Shown here piece by piece: positions 33,350 through 45,216 of a DNA stretch of 64,000 nt; the stretch's first letter is position 1, and each line of letters starts with the position of its first letter. The DNA is from Xylophilus rhododendri (GTDB lineage: Bacteria; Pseudomonadota; Gammaproteobacteria; Burkholderiales; Burkholderiaceae_C), in NCBI RefSeq assembly GCF_009906855.1, contig NZ_CP047650.1, forward strand, positions 4,464,001-4,528,000. Direction: 5' to 3'. The notes under the pieces were generated by a model that saw nothing but the letters and a program-made list of their open reading frames with translations, was not told the origin of the DNA and did no database searches. A program made the position numbers and the translations under genes.

Positions 33350-34168
33350 TCAACGCAGCATGGAAGACATAGCCGAACAGCAGTTGAGCATCCGCACAGC
33401 AGCCTCAACGCTCCCAGCAGTAAAGCCAAGCGTCACCCCATCAACCCGTTCGAATTCCGGCCACTGGCAGAACAGCTCGGCCAGCGCAGGCGACTGGGTG
33501 CGCAGGGTCACGCGCAGCGGCCCGGCCAGCACCAGTGGCCGCGCCTGGGCAAGCCCGGCCAGCCCTTCGATCACCCCGGCACGAATGGCCGCCCGCGACT
33601 GCTCCGGCGACAGCGAGATCCCGCTGGTGAACCCCGTCGCCCGCTTGGTCTGCACGAAGGCCGCCCGCGGGAACAGCCCCCGGTTCTCCTCGATGAACAC
33701 ATCGTCCCCGCTGCCCATCACCACCGGCACGCCGTACTCGCCCGCCAGGGCTCCGTAGAGCCCGGCCTCGCCCAGCTCCTGGTCATTGAGCCAGATGCCG
33801 GCGAAGGCAAAGCTGTTGATCGTGTGCGCCAGGATGCCCCGGCCGCGCGCCCGCGAGTGGTAGCCCACCATGCACAGCGCATCGGCACCCAGCTCCACCC
33901 CGGCCACCATGCTCAGGTAGCGCGGCTTGCCCTGGATGGCCTGGGCGCGCGGGTCCAGCACGTCGGGCGGCATGTTGCGGAAGCCGCCGTGCGAGTCGTT
34001 CACCCAGACCTCGGTGGCGCCGGCGGCGAAGGCGCCGTCGATGGCGGCATTGGCCTCGCGGGCCATCAACAGGCGGGCGCGTTCGAACTCGGGGTTGCCG
34101 GGGCGCACCTGTTCGGCGTGGTAGACGCCAGCGACGCCTTCGATGTCGGTGGAGATCAGGACTTTCAT
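33350..34168 (-). CDS. dppA: D-aminopeptidase DppA (M55 family)
   Basis: This zinc peptidase of 272 residues releases N-terminal D-amino acids from short peptides. The zinc ligands seen in B. subtilis DppA are present: D8 and E10 in STDIEGVAGV, H60 in NDSHGG and H104 in VGYHSRAR, with Glu residues near 131-134 in DQELGEAGLYG. It is the last gene of the minus-strand peptide-uptake operon, 21 bp after the P1-family peptidase gene. That suggests it trims imported peptides, possibly from cell-wall turnover. Confidence 0.9.
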   Translation of the reverse strand: MKVLISTDIEGVAGVYHAEQVRPGNPEFERARLLMAREANAAIDGAFAAGATEVWVNDSHGGFRNMPPDVLDPRAQAIQGKPRYLSMVAGVELGADALCMVGYHSRARGRGILAHTINSFAFAGIWLNDQELGEAGLYGALAGEYGVPVVMGSGDDVFIEENRGLFPRAAFVQTKRATGFTSGISLSPEQSRAAIRAGVIEGLAGLAQARPLVLAGPLRVTLRTQSPALAELFCQWPEFERVDGVTLGFTAGSVEAAVRMLNCCSAMSSMLR

Positions 34169-34189
34169 GGCGGGTCGCTTCTTCTTCGA

Positions 34190-35224
34190 TCAGGAAAGGG
34201 CCAGCACTTCGGCCAGGGCCGGGCGGCGATGGCCGTCGCGGCCGGTCACCGATTCGGCGCGCAGCAAGGCGTGCACGATGGCCTGTTCGGTGCTGTCTGC
34301 CGCTGCCTGGAACAGGCTGTCGAGCAGCCCGTCGTGCAGCATCGCCACGGCGGGCATGGGGCGTTCCGGCCGGTCGGGCACGGTGTAGGCGGTGGAGAAG
34401 GCCAGGGCGATGTCGCCGCTGCCATGGCCGAAGACGGAGCCGGTGCGCGCCAGGCCCGCGCCGGCGCGTTGGGCCAGGCGGCGCAGCTGGCGGGCGTCCA
34501 GCGGCGCGTCGGTGGCCAGCACGATGATGATCGAGCCCTTCTCGGCTTGATCGGCCTCGGCGGACTCCGCATCGCTCAGCTTCGCGGCGAGCCTGTCGCC
34601 CAGCGCCTGCCCGGCCAGCACCAGCTGCCGCGGCTTGCCGTAGTTGGACAGCACCAGCGTGCCCACGGTGTAGTCGCGCCCCTGCACGGCGGCGATGCGC
34701 GAGGCGCTGCCGATGCCGCCCTTGACCTGGAAGCTCGACATGCCTCGCCCGGCGCCCACGGCACCTTGGGCGAACTCGCGTGCGGCGGCGACCAGCGCCA
34801 GCCGGTAGTCGGCCTCGGTGACCGCCATGCGCTGGATGTCGTTGAGCCAGCCGTCGTTGCATTCGAAGACCAGCGGATTGACCGTGGGCAGCGAGCGCCC
34901 CGTCTGCGCATTGGTCGCCACGCAGGCGCGGATCTGCGCCGTGGCCACGGTGCCGACCGAGAAGGTGTTGGTCAGCGCGATCGGTGTCTCCAGCACACCC
35001 AGCTCGGCCAGCTGCACCAGGCCCACGCTCTTGCCGAAGCCGTTGATCACCACGGCCGCGGCCGGCACCTTGTCGCGGAAGGCATCGCCCGCATGCGGGC
35101 GGATCACCGTCACGCCGGTCTGCACCGCGCCTGCCGCCAGGGTGCGGTGGCCGACGGTGACACCCGCCACGTCGGTGATGCTGTCGCGCGGCCCGCTGGG
35201 CAGGAAACCGATGGGAGCGGGCAT
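34190..35224 (-). CDS. P1 family (DmpA/BapA-type) N-terminal nucleophile aminopeptidase
   Basis: This 344-residue enzyme belongs to the self-cleaving L-aminopeptidase D-amidase/esterase family. It begins GPRDSITDVAGVTVGHRTLA, the family start, with GVTVIRPH and LTNTFSVGTVATAQ. The likely autocleavage and nucleophile region is KGGIGSASRIAAV, with Ser near residue 173. The C-terminal part includes IIIVLATDAPLDARQLRRLA and GHGSGDIALAFSTAY. The ATG at 35224 lies one base after the gsiD stop. Beta-peptide or D-amino-acid-containing substrates are typical of the family; here it follows a peptide importer. Confidence 0.88.
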   Translation of the reverse strand: MPAPIGFLPSGPRDSITDVAGVTVGHRTLAAGAVQTGVTVIRPHAGDAFRDKVPAAAVVINGFGKSVGLVQLAELGVLETPIALTNTFSVGTVATAQIRACVATNAQTGRSLPTVNPLVFECNDGWLNDIQRMAVTEADYRLALVAAAREFAQGAVGAGRGMSSFQVKGGIGSASRIAAVQGRDYTVGTLVLSNYGKPRQLVLAGQALGDRLAAKLSDAESAEADQAEKGSIIIVLATDAPLDARQLRRLAQRAGAGLARTGSVFGHGSGDIALAFSTAYTVPDRPERPMPAVAMLHDGLLDSLFQAAADSTEQAIVHALLRAESVTGRDGHRRPALAEVLALS

Positions 35225-35225
35225 C

Positions 35226-36107
35226 TCAGGTACGGTCGATCTTGGGGTCGAGTGCGTCGCGCAGCGCGTCGCCCAGCAGGTTGAAGGCCAGCACGGTGAA
35301 GAAGATCGCCAGGCTCGGGAACAAGGCCACATGCGGTGCGTTGACCATGTCGGCCCGCGCTTCGTTCAGCATCGCGCCCCATTCCGGCGTCGGCGGCTGC
35401 GCGCCCATGCCCAGGAAGGAGAGGCTGGCCGCCGTGATGATCGAGGTGCCCACCCGCATCGAGAAATACACGACGATGGAGGAGATGGTGCCCGGCAGGA
35501 TGTGCCGCACCATGATGGTCCAGTCCGATGCGCCGATGCTGCGTTCGGCCTCGATATAGGTCTGTTGCTTGAGCACCAGCGTGTTGCCCCGCACCAGCCG
35601 CGCGAAGGCCGGCACGCTGAACACGGCCACGGCCACCACCACGTTGGTCATGCTGCTGCCCAGGATGGCCACCACGCCCAGCGCCAGCAGGATGCCGGGG
35701 AAGGCGAAGAGCACGTCGGAGATACGCATCACGATGCGGTCCCACCAGCCTTCGTAGTAGCCGGCCAGCAGCCCCAGCAGCGTGCCGATGGCGCCGCCCA
35801 CCAGCACCGACAGGAAGCCGGCCGCCAGCGATATGCGGGTGCCCGCCAGGATGCGGCTGAAGATGTCGCGGCCCAGCGGATCCACGCCGAACCAGTGCGT
35901 GGCCGAGGGCCCGCTGTTGAGCATGTCGTAGTCGAAGTAGTTCTCGGCGTCGAAGGGCACGATCCACGGTGCGAACACCGCGACGAAGACCAGCAGCAGC
36001 ACGAAGAAGGCGGCGACGATGCCGACCGGCTGCTTCTTGAAGCGGCGCCAGCATTCGCCCCATGGGGTGCGGACCTTGCCGGCGTTGGTGGGGGTGACGG
36101 CGCTCAT
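35226..36107 (-). CDS. gsiD: Peptide/glutathione ABC transporter permease (DppC/GsiD type)
   Basis: This is one of two inner-membrane permeases of a GsiABCD-type importer, of 293 residues. An N-terminal cytoplasmic stretch and first helix ([20 protein letters not shown]) precede the periplasmic [20 protein letters not shown] signature. The EAA-loop region ([20 protein letters not shown]) contacts the ATPase. Its start abuts the gsiC stop exactly. The glutathione assignment rests on the adjoining iaaA gene and operon order; another di- or tripeptide is possible. Confidence 0.9.
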   Translation of the reverse strand: MSAVTPTNAGKVRTPWGECWRRFKKQPVGIVAAFFVLLLVFVAVFAPWIVPFDAENYFDYDMLNSGPSATHWFGVDPLGRDIFSRILAGTRISLAAGFLSVLVGGAIGTLLGLLAGYYEGWWDRIVMRISDVLFAFPGILLALGVVAILGSSMTNVVVAVAVFSVPAFARLVRGNTLVLKQQTYIEAERSIGASDWTIMVRHILPGTISSIVVYFSMRVGTSIITAASLSFLGMGAQPPTPEWGAMLNEARADMVNAPHVALFPSLAIFFTVLAFNLLGDALRDALDPKIDRT

Positions 36108-37028
36108 TTACTTGTACCGGATGGTGGGGTTGATGTAGCCGTAGAGCACGTCCACCACCAGGTTGATCAGGATGAATTCGAGGGAGAACAGCAGCACCAG
36201 GGTCTGGATCACCGGGTAGTCGCGCATCTGCACCGAATCCACCAGCAGCCGGCCCAGGCCCGGCCAGTTGAAGACCGCCTCCACCACGATGGAGCCGCCC
36301 AGCAGGAAGCCGAACTGCAGGCCCATCATGGTGACGACGGGGATCAGCGCATTGCGCAGCGTGTGCTTGAGGATCACGCCGCGTTCGTTCACGCCCTTGG
36401 CGCGAGCGGTGCGCACGAAGTCCTCCTGGATCACTTCCACGAAGGAGGCGCGGGTGAAACGCGCCATCACGGCAGCGACTGCCGCGCCCAGCGTCAGCGA
36501 GGGCAGGATGTAGTGCTTCCAGGTGGCCGCGCCCACGGTGGGCAGCCAGCCCAGCTGCACCGAGAACACCTGCATCAGCAGCATGCCCAGCGCGAAGGCG
36601 GGAAAGGAGATGCCGGACACGGCCAGTGTCATGCCCAGCCGGTCCGGCCAGCGGTTGCGGTAGACGGCCGAGACGATGCCGATGCCCATGCCGAAGATCA
36701 CCGACCAGACCATGCTGGTGATGGTCAGCATCAGCGTCGGGCCGAAGCGTTCGGCGATTTCGGTGGACACCGGCCGGCGCGAGCGGATCGAGGTGCCGAA
36801 GTCGCCCTGCAGCATGTGGCCGAAGAAGCTCACGAACTGCTTGGGCAGGGGCTGGTCCAGGCCCAGCTGGGCGCGGACCATGGCCACCGTCTTGTCGTCG
36901 GCCTCCTGGCCGGCGGCGAGCCGGGCGGGGTCGCCCGGCAGCATGTGGACGAACAGGAACACCAGCACCGCCACGATGAGCAGCGTGGGCACCAGGCCCA
37001 TCAGTCGTTTCAGGAAATAGTTCAGCAT
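36108..37028 (-). CDS. gsiC: Peptide/glutathione ABC transporter permease (DppB/GsiC type)
   Basis: This is the second permease, of 306 residues, with [20 protein letters not shown] as first helix and [13 protein letters not shown] and [20 protein letters not shown] downstream, as in DppB/Gsi[21 protein letters not shown] is the EAA loop. Six helices are expected. It stands between gsiB (29 bp upstream) and gsiD. Confidence 0.9.
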   Translation of the reverse strand: MLNYFLKRLMGLVPTLLIVAVLVFLFVHMLPGDPARLAAGQEADDKTVAMVRAQLGLDQPLPKQFVSFFGHMLQGDFGTSIRSRRPVSTEIAERFGPTLMLTITSMVWSVIFGMGIGIVSAVYRNRWPDRLGMTLAVSGISFPAFALGMLLMQVFSVQLGWLPTVGAATWKHYILPSLTLGAAVAAVMARFTRASFVEVIQEDFVRTARAKGVNERGVILKHTLRNALIPVVTMMGLQFGFLLGGSIVVEAVFNWPGLGRLLVDSVQMRDYPVIQTLVLLFSLEFILINLVVDVLYGYINPTIRYK

Positions 37029-37057
37029 TGCGGTGCAGGTGTCGCTCGGATCAACTC

Positions 37058-38617
37058 TTACTTGACAGCGATTTCGTCGCTGTTGATGTTGCCGTCAGGC
37101 ATGACGTAGACACCGGAGAGGCGCTTGGCATGGGCGGCCAGGTTCTGCTCGGTGACCAGCGGCACGCGCGGCAGGTCCTTGCGGATCTGTTCCTGGGCGG
37201 TCTTGTAGAGGGCTTCCTTTTCCTTCTCGTCCACGGTCACCAGGGCCTTGGCGATGGAAGCGTCCACGATGTCGTTCTTGTAGTACGACATGTTGTTGAG
37301 CTTGGGCGCCCAGGCTTCCGAGGCGAACAGCGGGCGCAGCGCCCAGTCGGCCTCGCCGGTGGAAGACGACCAACCGGTGTAGTACAGGCGCACCGGTGCG
37401 GTGGCCGGGTCGGCCCAGGTGTCGACCTTCTCGGCGCGCTGGCCCACTTCCAGGGCCTGCACCTGCAGCTTGATGCCGACTTGCGCCAGCTGCTGCTGCA
37501 CGAACTGGATCACCTTCTGGCTGGTCGTGTTGTTGTAGGCGCTCCAGAGCGTGGACTCGAAGCCGTTGGGGTAGCCGGCCTCGGCCAGCAGTTCCTTGGC
37601 CTTCTTCACGTCGTAGGGGATGGGCGCCATCTTCACCGCGTAGCCCACGCCCTGCGGCACGATGCCCTGGGCCGGGAAGGCGTAGCCGGCGAAGGCCACC
37701 TTGGCCAGCGCTTCCTTGTTGACCGCGTAGCCGATGGCCTCGCGCACCTTGGGGTTGTCATAGGGCTTCTGCAGCACGTTGAAGCTGAGGAAGCGGGTGA
37801 TGATGGAAGGCGATGCCACCACCTCGAGCTTGTCGCTCTTCTTGAGCAGCTCGGCCTGTTCGTAGGGGATGGGGAAGGCGAAGTCGGCCTCGCCGGTCTG
37901 CAGCATGGCGGCGCGGGTGTTGTTCTCCAGCACCGGCTTCCAGGTGATGGTGTCGACCTTGGGATAGCCCTTGTTCCAGTAGCCGTCGAACTTCTTGCCG
38001 CGCACGGCTTCGGTCTGCTTCCACTCGACGAATTCGAAGGGGCCGGTGCCGACCGGGTGGAAGGCGATGTCCTGGTTGCCCCACTTCTTGAGCGCGGTGG
38101 GCGAGATCATGGCGGCCGAGGCATGGGCCAGCGAGTTGATGAAGGGGCCGAAGGGCTCCTTCAGGGTGATGCGCACGGTGGCCGGGTTCACGGCTTCCAC
38201 CTTGGCGACACGGTTGAACTGGTTGTAGCGCAGCAGCTTGTTGTTCTGGTCGAGCACGCGGTCGAGCACGAACTTCACCGCCTCGGCATTGAAGTCGGTG
38301 CCGTCGTGGAACTTCACGCCGGTGCGCAGCTTGATGGTGTAGACCAGACCGTCTTTCGACACTTCATAGCCGGTGGCCAGCACGGGCTGGACCTTCAGGT
38401 CCTTGTCGAACTTGTAGAGGCCTTCGTAGAAGGTCTTGGTGACGGCCGTGGTGATCGTCTGGTTGGTGTTGTAGGGGTCCAGGGTTTCCGGCTGGAAGCC
38501 GATGGACAGCACCGCGTCCTTGGCGGCCATGGCGTGGCCGGAGGCGGCCAGCGCGGCCAGGCCCAGCAGTACGGAAGTCCAGCGCAGGGAGTGCGGGAAG
38601 GCGGTCGATTGCTTCAT
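37058..38617 (-). CDS. gsiB: Peptide/glutathione ABC transporter substrate-binding protein
   Basis: This SBP_bac_5 periplasmic receptor has 519 residues. The signal peptide ([20 protein letters not shown], cleavage near residue 32) is followed by [20 protein letters not shown] and [20 protein letters not shown], the class signature. [20 protein letters not shown] and [20 protein letters not shown] are also typical. It is the third gene of iaaA-gsiABCD. The ligand is inferred as glutathione or an isoaspartyl/gamma-glutamyl peptide. Confidence 0.9.
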   Translation of the reverse strand: MKQSTAFPHSLRWTSVLLGLAALAASGHAMAAKDAVLSIGFQPETLDPYNTNQTITTAVTKTFYEGLYKFDKDLKVQPVLATGYEVSKDGLVYTIKLRTGVKFHDGTDFNAEAVKFVLDRVLDQNNKLLRYNQFNRVAKVEAVNPATVRITLKEPFGPFINSLAHASAAMISPTALKKWGNQDIAFHPVGTGPFEFVEWKQTEAVRGKKFDGYWNKGYPKVDTITWKPVLENNTRAAMLQTGEADFAFPIPYEQAELLKKSDKLEVVASPSIITRFLSFNVLQKPYDNPKVREAIGYAVNKEALAKVAFAGYAFPAQGIVPQGVGYAVKMAPIPYDVKKAKELLAEAGYPNGFESTLWSAYNNTTSQKVIQFVQQQLAQVGIKLQVQALEVGQRAEKVDTWADPATAPVRLYYTGWSSSTGEADWALRPLFASEAWAPKLNNMSYYKNDIVDASIAKALVTVDEKEKEALYKTAQEQIRKDLPRVPLVTEQNLAAHAKRLSGVYVMPDGNINSDEIAVK

Positions 38618-38665
38618 GGAAAAGAACTCCAGTGGGTCAGGGGACAGGGAACGAAAAAAGGAAAC

Positions 38666-40533
<1,868 letters not shown>

Positions 40534-40537
<4 letters not shown>

Positions 40538-41532
40538 TTGGAGCTGTCGCCGAAGATGGCGGTATGGGGCGCTTCGTCGCCGCGGGCATGGCCGCGGTAC
40601 ATGCCTTCGGTGTTGAAGGCCAGGCTGAGGTTGCCGTGGCGGTCGATGGCGATCAGCCCGCCGGTGCCGCCGATGGCCGGCAGCACCTGGTGCACCACGG
40701 CGCGGGTGGCGGTGGCCAGGGTGACGCCGCCGTAGGCCATGCGGGCGCAGACATCGTGGGCGGCGGCGGCGCGGATGAACATCTCGCCGCTGCCGGTGCA
40801 GGACACGGCGGCGGTGCGGTCGTCGGCATAGGTGCCGGCGCCGATCAGCGGGGAGTCGCCGATGCGGCCGACACGTTTGTTGGTCATGCCGCCGGTGGAG
40901 GTGGCGGCGGCCAGGTGGCCGTGGCGGTCGAGGGCGACGGCGCCGACGGTGCCGAACTTGCGGTCCTCGTCGATCGGGGTGGCGGACATCGATGCCTCGG
41001 CGGCGGCCATGGCGGCGCCTTCGTGGTCCAGCACGATGCGGCCGGTGCCGCGCACCCGGTGCAGCTGCTCGCGCCGGGCCTCGGTGGAGAAGAAGGAGGG
41101 CTCGACCATCTCCAGCCCGCGGTCCCGCGCGAAGGCCTCGGCGCCGGCCCCGGCCAGCAGCACATGGGCGCCGTCTTCCAGCACCGCGCGGGCCGCGCGC
41201 ACCGGCCGGCGGATATGGCTCACGCCGGCCACCGCGCCGGCGGCGAGCGTGGCGCCGTCCATCACGGCGGCATCGAGTTCATGGGTCTCGTCGTGGGTGA
41301 ACACCGCGCCGTGGCCGGCGTTGAAGAGCGGGTGCTCCTCCAGCAGCTCGACCGCGCGGCAGCAGGCGTCGAGCGCCGAGGCGCCGTCCAGCAGCATGGC
41401 CTGGGCGGCCGCCACGATGGCGTGCAGGGCCGCGTGGTAAGCCTGGGTCTGGGCGGCGGTGGTGGTGCCCGCGCTGATGGTGCCGGCACCGCCATGGATG
41501 GCGATGACGGGGGTGGTGGGGTCTTGTCTCAT
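40534..41532 (-). CDS. iaaA: Isoaspartyl peptidase/L-asparaginase (plant-type)
   Basis: This Ntn-hydrolase of 332 residues hydrolyses beta-aspartyl dipeptides and asparagine after self-cleavage. [12 protein letters not shown] opens the family fold. [14 protein letters not shown] gives the cleavage site G194-T195, with T195 as the nucleophile. [19 protein letters not shown] and [20 protein letters not shown] segments follow, and CTGSGEMF forms the substrate pocket. In E. coli iaaA also precedes gsiABCD. It overlaps both neighbours by 4 bp. Confidence 0.92.
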
Positions 41533-42458
41533 GCGATTTTCTTTTGGGGTTCGATGGCGCTGTCCTGCCCCGGCGGCATGCCCTGGCCGCCATGCAGCCA
41601 GGGGCGCAGGGCCTGCAGGATGCGGCCGGCCGAGCCGACCGCGTCGGGCGCGCGCAGGGCGACGGCGCTGGTGAGCGCCTCGATCAGGCCGAGCACGGCG
41701 GTCTCGCAGTTGGCCCGAAAGCTGGTCTCGGTGTGGCAGTACAGGGCCACGTCGGCCAGCGGCGCCAGCGGTGAGCTGGGCCGGTCGGTCAGCACCACCA
41801 CGGCGCAGCCCCGCTCGCGGGCGATGCGGGTGAGGGCCACGGTGTCGGTGAGGTAGCGCGGAAAACTCAGGGCGATGAACAGGTCCTGCGGACCGGCGTG
41901 GGTGAGGGTGCGGGCCGCATGGGTGATGCCGCTGGGGCCGGCGAGCAGGCGCACGTCCTGGCAGCTGGCGTCCAGCCCGTGCTGCAGCAGGCCGGACAGC
42001 CAGGCGCTGGCGCCGAAGCCGGCGATGTAGATGGAGCGGGCCTGGGTGATGTGCGTCACGGCCGCCTCGCAGGCCGCGTAGTCCAGCGACTGGCGGGTGG
42101 CGGCGATGTTGCGGCTGGTCTCGTCGAGGGCGGCGGCGAAGACTTCGGCCACGGTGGAGGGCTTTTCCAGCTTGCCGCGCAGGCGCTCGACCGGGGCAGC
42201 CAGCGGATCGAAGCCGCGCACCAGCTCCGCGCGGAAGGTGGCGTAGCCGTCGTAGTCCAGCGCCCTGGCGAAGCGGTTGGCGGTGGCGACCGACACGCCC
42301 GCGGCCGTTGCCAGCTCGTCGATCGGCAGCGTGGCGACCTGCAGCGGATGCTGGAGCACGTAGTCCGCCACCTGGCGATGCGAGCGCGTCAGGCGCGGCA
42401 GGGCCTGGGCGATACGCTGCGCCACGGTGGTGCTCGGGGGTGCTGCTTTGGTGCTCAT
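41529..42458 (-). CDS. MurR/RpiR family transcriptional regulator of the peptide operon
   Basis: This 309-residue regulator has an N-terminal RpiR-type HTH (IDELATAAGVSVATANRFAR, about residues 42-61). A SIS sugar-phosphate-binding domain follows from about 130 (ARSIYIAGFGASAWLSGLLQ, ALSFPRYLTDTVALTRIARE). It is the first gene of the operon and its stop overlaps the iaaA start by 4 bp. A 16-bp palindrome resembling HexR/RpiR operators lies 15 bp upstream, so it probably represses the whole operon. A SIS domain in front of peptide genes could sense an amino sugar or a muropeptide. Confidence 0.88.
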   Translation of the reverse strand: MSTKAAPPSTTVAQRIAQALPRLTRSHRQVADYVLQHPLQVATLPIDELATAAGVSVATANRFARALDYDGYATFRAELVRGFDPLAAPVERLRGKLEKPSTVAEVFAAALDETSRNIAATRQSLDYAACEAAVTHITQARSIYIAGFGASAWLSGLLQHGLDASCQDVRLLAGPSGITHAARTLTHAGPQDLFIALSFPRYLTDTVALTRIARERGCAVVVLTDRPSSPLAPLADVALYCHTETSFRANCETAVLGLIEALTSAVALRAPDAVGSAGRILQALRPWLHGGQGMPPGQDSAIEPQKKIA

Positions 42459-42472
42459 CTGCGCCGCGGGTT

Positions 42473-42488
42473 TGTAAATATGTTTACA
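42473..42488. promoter_or_regulatory. Probable operator of the RpiR-type regulator
   Basis: TGTAAATATGTTTACA is a perfect 6-4-6 inverted repeat and resembles the TGTAAT-N-ATTACA sites of HexR, another RpiR-family member. It lies 15 bp upstream of the regulator ATG. The AT-rich stretch 42471-42535 around it stands out from the GC-rich surroundings and probably contains the promoter. Confidence 0.65.
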
Positions 42489-42603
42489 GCTGGTGCTGAA
42501 AAAGATGGAATTTTCTCATTTTCAGGGGAGCCTGCAAAATCCAAGCCAGGGTTTTGCCGGGTGTGCCGGTCGGGGGCCCTCCGCGGCGCTCTATGCTCGC
42601 CCC

Positions 42604-43149
42604 ATGCACGACAGCCACGCACCTTCCTCCATCGTCGCCTTCTGGCGCGACGCCGGCCCCCAGAAATGGTTCAAGAAGGACGAGGCCTTCGACGCCGCCT
42701 TCCGGCAGGCCTTCTTCGACAGCCACCTGCTCGCCGCGCGGCAGCAACTGGGCCACTGGATGGACAGCGCCGAGGGCGCCCTCGGCCTGCTGCTGCTGCT
42801 CGACCAGTACCCGCGCAACGCCTTCCGCGACACCGCTCACATGTTCGCCACCGATGCCCTGGCCCGCCACTACGCCCGCCTGTCGCTGGCACGCGGCTGG
42901 GACCGCCAGGTGGACACCGCCCTGCGCCCCTTCTTCTACCTGCCCTTCGAGCATTCGGAAGACGCCACCCACCAGGCCCTGGCGGTGCGCCTGTGCGAAT
43001 CGCTGGATGCCCAGACCCTGCGTTTCGCCCGCCTGCACGCCGACATCATCGAACGCTTCGGCCGCTTCCCGCACCGCAACGCGGTGCTGATGCGCCAGAG
43101 CACCGAGGCCGAACAGGCCTTCCTCGACCAAGGCGGCTTCGCCGGCTGA
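42604..43149 (+). CDS. DUF924 family protein
   Basis: This cytoplasmic helical protein of 181 residues has a TPR-like fold. The family is recognised from IVAFWRDAGPQKWFKKDEAF, LLLLLDQYPRNAFRDTAHMF and FFYLPFEHSEDATHQALAVR. The length is normal. The ATG at 42604 gives the usual start; the frame is open into the promoter region of the divergent regulator. The function of DUF924 is not established. It ends 3 bp before the next gene, so the two form an operon. Confidence 0.87.
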   Translation: MHDSHAPSSIVAFWRDAGPQKWFKKDEAFDAAFRQAFFDSHLLAARQQLGHWMDSAEGALGLLLLLDQYPRNAFRDTAHMFATDALARHYARLSLARGWDRQVDTALRPFFYLPFEHSEDATHQALAVRLCESLDAQTLRFARLHADIIERFGRFPHRNAVLMRQSTEAEQAFLDQGGFAG

Positions 43150-43152
43150 ACC

Positions 43153-44145
43153 ATGCCACCGCAGCTCGAAGACCTGCCCTTCAACACCCTGGACCTGGTG
43201 CTGGCGGCCATCGCGCTGCTGGCCCTGTGGCGCGGCTGGCGCACCGGCTTCCTGATCACCGCCACCCGCCTGGCCTGCCTCGCGGCCAGCCTGCTGGCGG
43301 CCGAGGCCGGCTATCCGGCGCTGGCCCGGGCGGTGCAGAACCTGGGCTGGATCGCACCGCCCTGGGCGGCGCCGGCCGCCTTCGTGGCGATCTTCGTGGT
43401 GGCTCAACTGCTGCTGGGCGGCCTGGCCTGGCAGCTGCTGCGGCCGCTGCTGCGCCGCATGACCTCGCCCTGGCTGCGCGGCATCGACAGCCTGCTGGGC
43501 CTGCTGCCCGGCGCGGTGAGCGCGGTGCTGTGCACCATGTTCGTGGTGGTGCTGATGGGCAGCCTGCCGCTGGGGCCGGTGCTGGCCGAGCAGCTGGAAG
43601 AAAGCGCCCTGGCCGATCCGCTGCAGGTGCCCATCGCCATGCTGGAGGACCGCATCGAGCCGGTGCTGGGCCCCGCCCTGGCCCTCACCGCCCGCACCCT
43701 GACCGCGCAGCCCGAGCCGCACCAGTCCATCGCCTTGCCCTTCACCGTCGCCAAGGCGCAGGCCCGGCCGGCGCTGGAGGCGCAGATGCTGGAGCTGCTC
43801 AATGCCGAACGCGAGCGCGCCGGGCTGCGGCCGCTGGCGGCCGATCCGGACACGGTGGAGGTCTCCCGCGCCCATGGCCGCGACATGTTCGCCCGCCACT
43901 ACTTCTCGCACGAGACACCCGAGGGCGCCACGCCCTTCGACCGGCTGCGCCAGGCCGGCATCCGCTTTCGCGCGGCCGGCGAGAACCTGGCCCTGGCGCC
44001 CACGCTGGAGCGCGCCCATCAAGGCCTGATGGATTCGCCCGGCCACCGGGCCAACATCCTCAATCCGCTGTTCGGCCGGGTGGGCATCGGCATCGTGGAC
44101 GGCGGCCGCCACGGGCTGATCGTGACCCAGACCTTCCGCAACTAG
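43153..44145 (+). CDS. CvpA family membrane protein fused to a CAP (SCP/PR-1) domain
   Basis: This 330-residue two-part protein has CvpA/colicin-V-production-like helices in its N-terminal 155 residues (LDLVLAAIALLALWRGWRTG, TRLACLAASLLAAEAGYPAL, AAFVAIFVVAQLLLGGLAWQ, LLPGAVSAVLCTMFVVVLMG). A linker precedes a C-terminal CAP domain from about residue 210. That domain has MLELLNAERERAGLRPLAAD, AHGRDMFARHYFSHETPEG, GENLALAPTLERAHQGLMDS and PGHRANILNPLFGRVGIGIV, with the expected His and Glu residues. The CAP part should face the periplasm. CAP function in bacteria is mostly unknown. It is 3 bp downstream of the DUF924 gene. Confidence 0.88.
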   Translation: MPPQLEDLPFNTLDLVLAAIALLALWRGWRTGFLITATRLACLAASLLAAEAGYPALARAVQNLGWIAPPWAAPAAFVAIFVVAQLLLGGLAWQLLRPLLRRMTSPWLRGIDSLLGLLPGAVSAVLCTMFVVVLMGSLPLGPVLAEQLEESALADPLQVPIAMLEDRIEPVLGPALALTARTLTAQPEPHQSIALPFTVAKAQARPALEAQMLELLNAERERAGLRPLAADPDTVEVSRAHGRDMFARHYFSHETPEGATPFDRLRQAGIRFRAAGENLALAPTLERAHQGLMDSPGHRANILNPLFGRVGIGIVDGGRHGLIVTQTFRN

Positions 44146-44226
44146 GGACCGCCGCTCACGCCAGCCCGTACGATACGGCCCTTCAGCCGTCCTGCCCGAG
44201 TGGACGCCCCGGCCACAGACATCACC

Positions 44227-45216
44227 ATGAACGACAGCGACACGCAGGCGGGCCATGCCGCCCCGCCGCCTCCGGCTCCCATCTTTCCCTTCGGCGACTC
44301 CGCCATGGCCGCCCAGCTGCGCGGCCATGACTGGAGCGCCTCGCCGCTCGGCCCCACGGTCAGCTGGCCGCGCCCCCTGCGCCAGGCAGTGCGCACGCTG
44401 CTGGATTCCTCGGTGCCGATGTGGCTGGCCTGGGGCCCGCAGCTCTCCATGGTCTACAACCAGGCCTATGCCTCCATGCTGCATGGCAAGCATCCCGGCG
44501 CGCTGGGTGCGCCGCTGGAGTCGGTGTGGGGCGAGATCTGGCCGCAGGTGGAACCGCTGGTGCAGGCCGCCCTGGGCGGCCAGGCGCTGGCGCGGGAGGA
44601 CATGGCGCTCGCCGTGCACCGCGACGGGCGGCTGGAAGAGGCCTGGTTCACCTTCTCCTACCTGCCGCTGCGCGACGACCTGGGCGCGGTGCGCGGCCTG
44701 TCCTGCACCGTCTGGGAGACCACCGGTCGGGTGCTCGACCAGCGCCGCCTGGCCGAGCGCGAGTCGCGCCTGCAGGCGCTGACCCTGGCCAGCACCAATG
44801 TGCTCTACCGCATGAGCCCCGACTGGCGCTGCATGCTCGAGATCAAGGGCCAGGGCTTCATGGCCGAAACCGCCACGCCCAGCACCCGCTGGATGGACGA
44901 CTACCTGCACCCCGATGACCGGCCGGCCGTCGAGCAGGCCATCCACGCGGCGATCCAGGCGCGCCAGGCCCTGGCCATCGAGCACCGGGTGCTCAAGGCC
45001 GACGGCAGCGTCGGCTGGATCCATTCACGCGCCGTGCCCGTGCTCGATGCCGAAGGCGAGATCGCCGAATGGTTCGGCACCGCCAGCGACCAGACCGAAC
45101 GCAAGGCCGCCGAACTCGCCCTGCGCGAGAGCGAGCGGCAGTTCCGCACCCTGTTCGACTCGATGGACGAGGGCTTCTGCGTCATCGAATTCCTCGATGG
45201 CCCGAAGGCCCGATGA
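44227..45216 (+). CDS. Hybrid histidine kinase, N-terminal PAS part (broken by frameshift)
   Basis: This is the first part of a PAS-containing sensor kinase. PFGDSAMAAQLRGHDWSASP is the usual start of this kinase group. PAS-like segments follow (VPMWLAWGPQLSMVYNQAYA, then IEHRVLKADGSVGWIHSRAV). The product ends prematurely at 45216 within a further PAS domain, after EGFCVIEFLDGP. The next frame continues exactly where homologous kinases do, reading [13 protein letters not shown]. Restoring one G near 45204 (DGP-EGP-MSD) would give one protein of about 836 residues. The break creates an ATGA overlap with the second part, which might allow coupled translation. A sequencing error is equally possible. 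Confidence 0.8.
   Translation: MNDSDTQAGHAAPPPPAPIFPFGDSAMAAQLRGHDWSASPLGPTVSWPRPLRQAVRTLLDSSVPMWLAWGPQLSMVYNQAYASMLHGKHPGALGAPLESVWGEIWPQVEPLVQAALGGQALAREDMALAVHRDGRLEEAWFTFSYLPLRDDLGAVRGLSCTVWETTGRVLDQRRLAERESRLQALTLASTNVLYRMSPDWRCMLEIKGQGFMAETATPSTRWMDDYLHPDDRPAVEQAIHAAIQARQALAIEHRVLKADGSVGWIHSRAVPVLDAEGEIAEWFGTASDQTERKAAELALRESERQFRTLFDSMDEGFCVIEFLDGPKAR

Noticed and set aside
33002..35284. A 760-codon plus-strand frame starting in the second repeat copy
   Set aside because: It runs antisense through dppA and the P1 peptidase gene and begins inside repeat sequence.
41898..44330. An 810-codon plus-strand frame crossing the RpiR gene, DUF924 and CvpA-CAP genes
   Set aside because: It overlaps real genes in other frames and is arginine/proline-rich, as expected of a shifted GC-rich frame.
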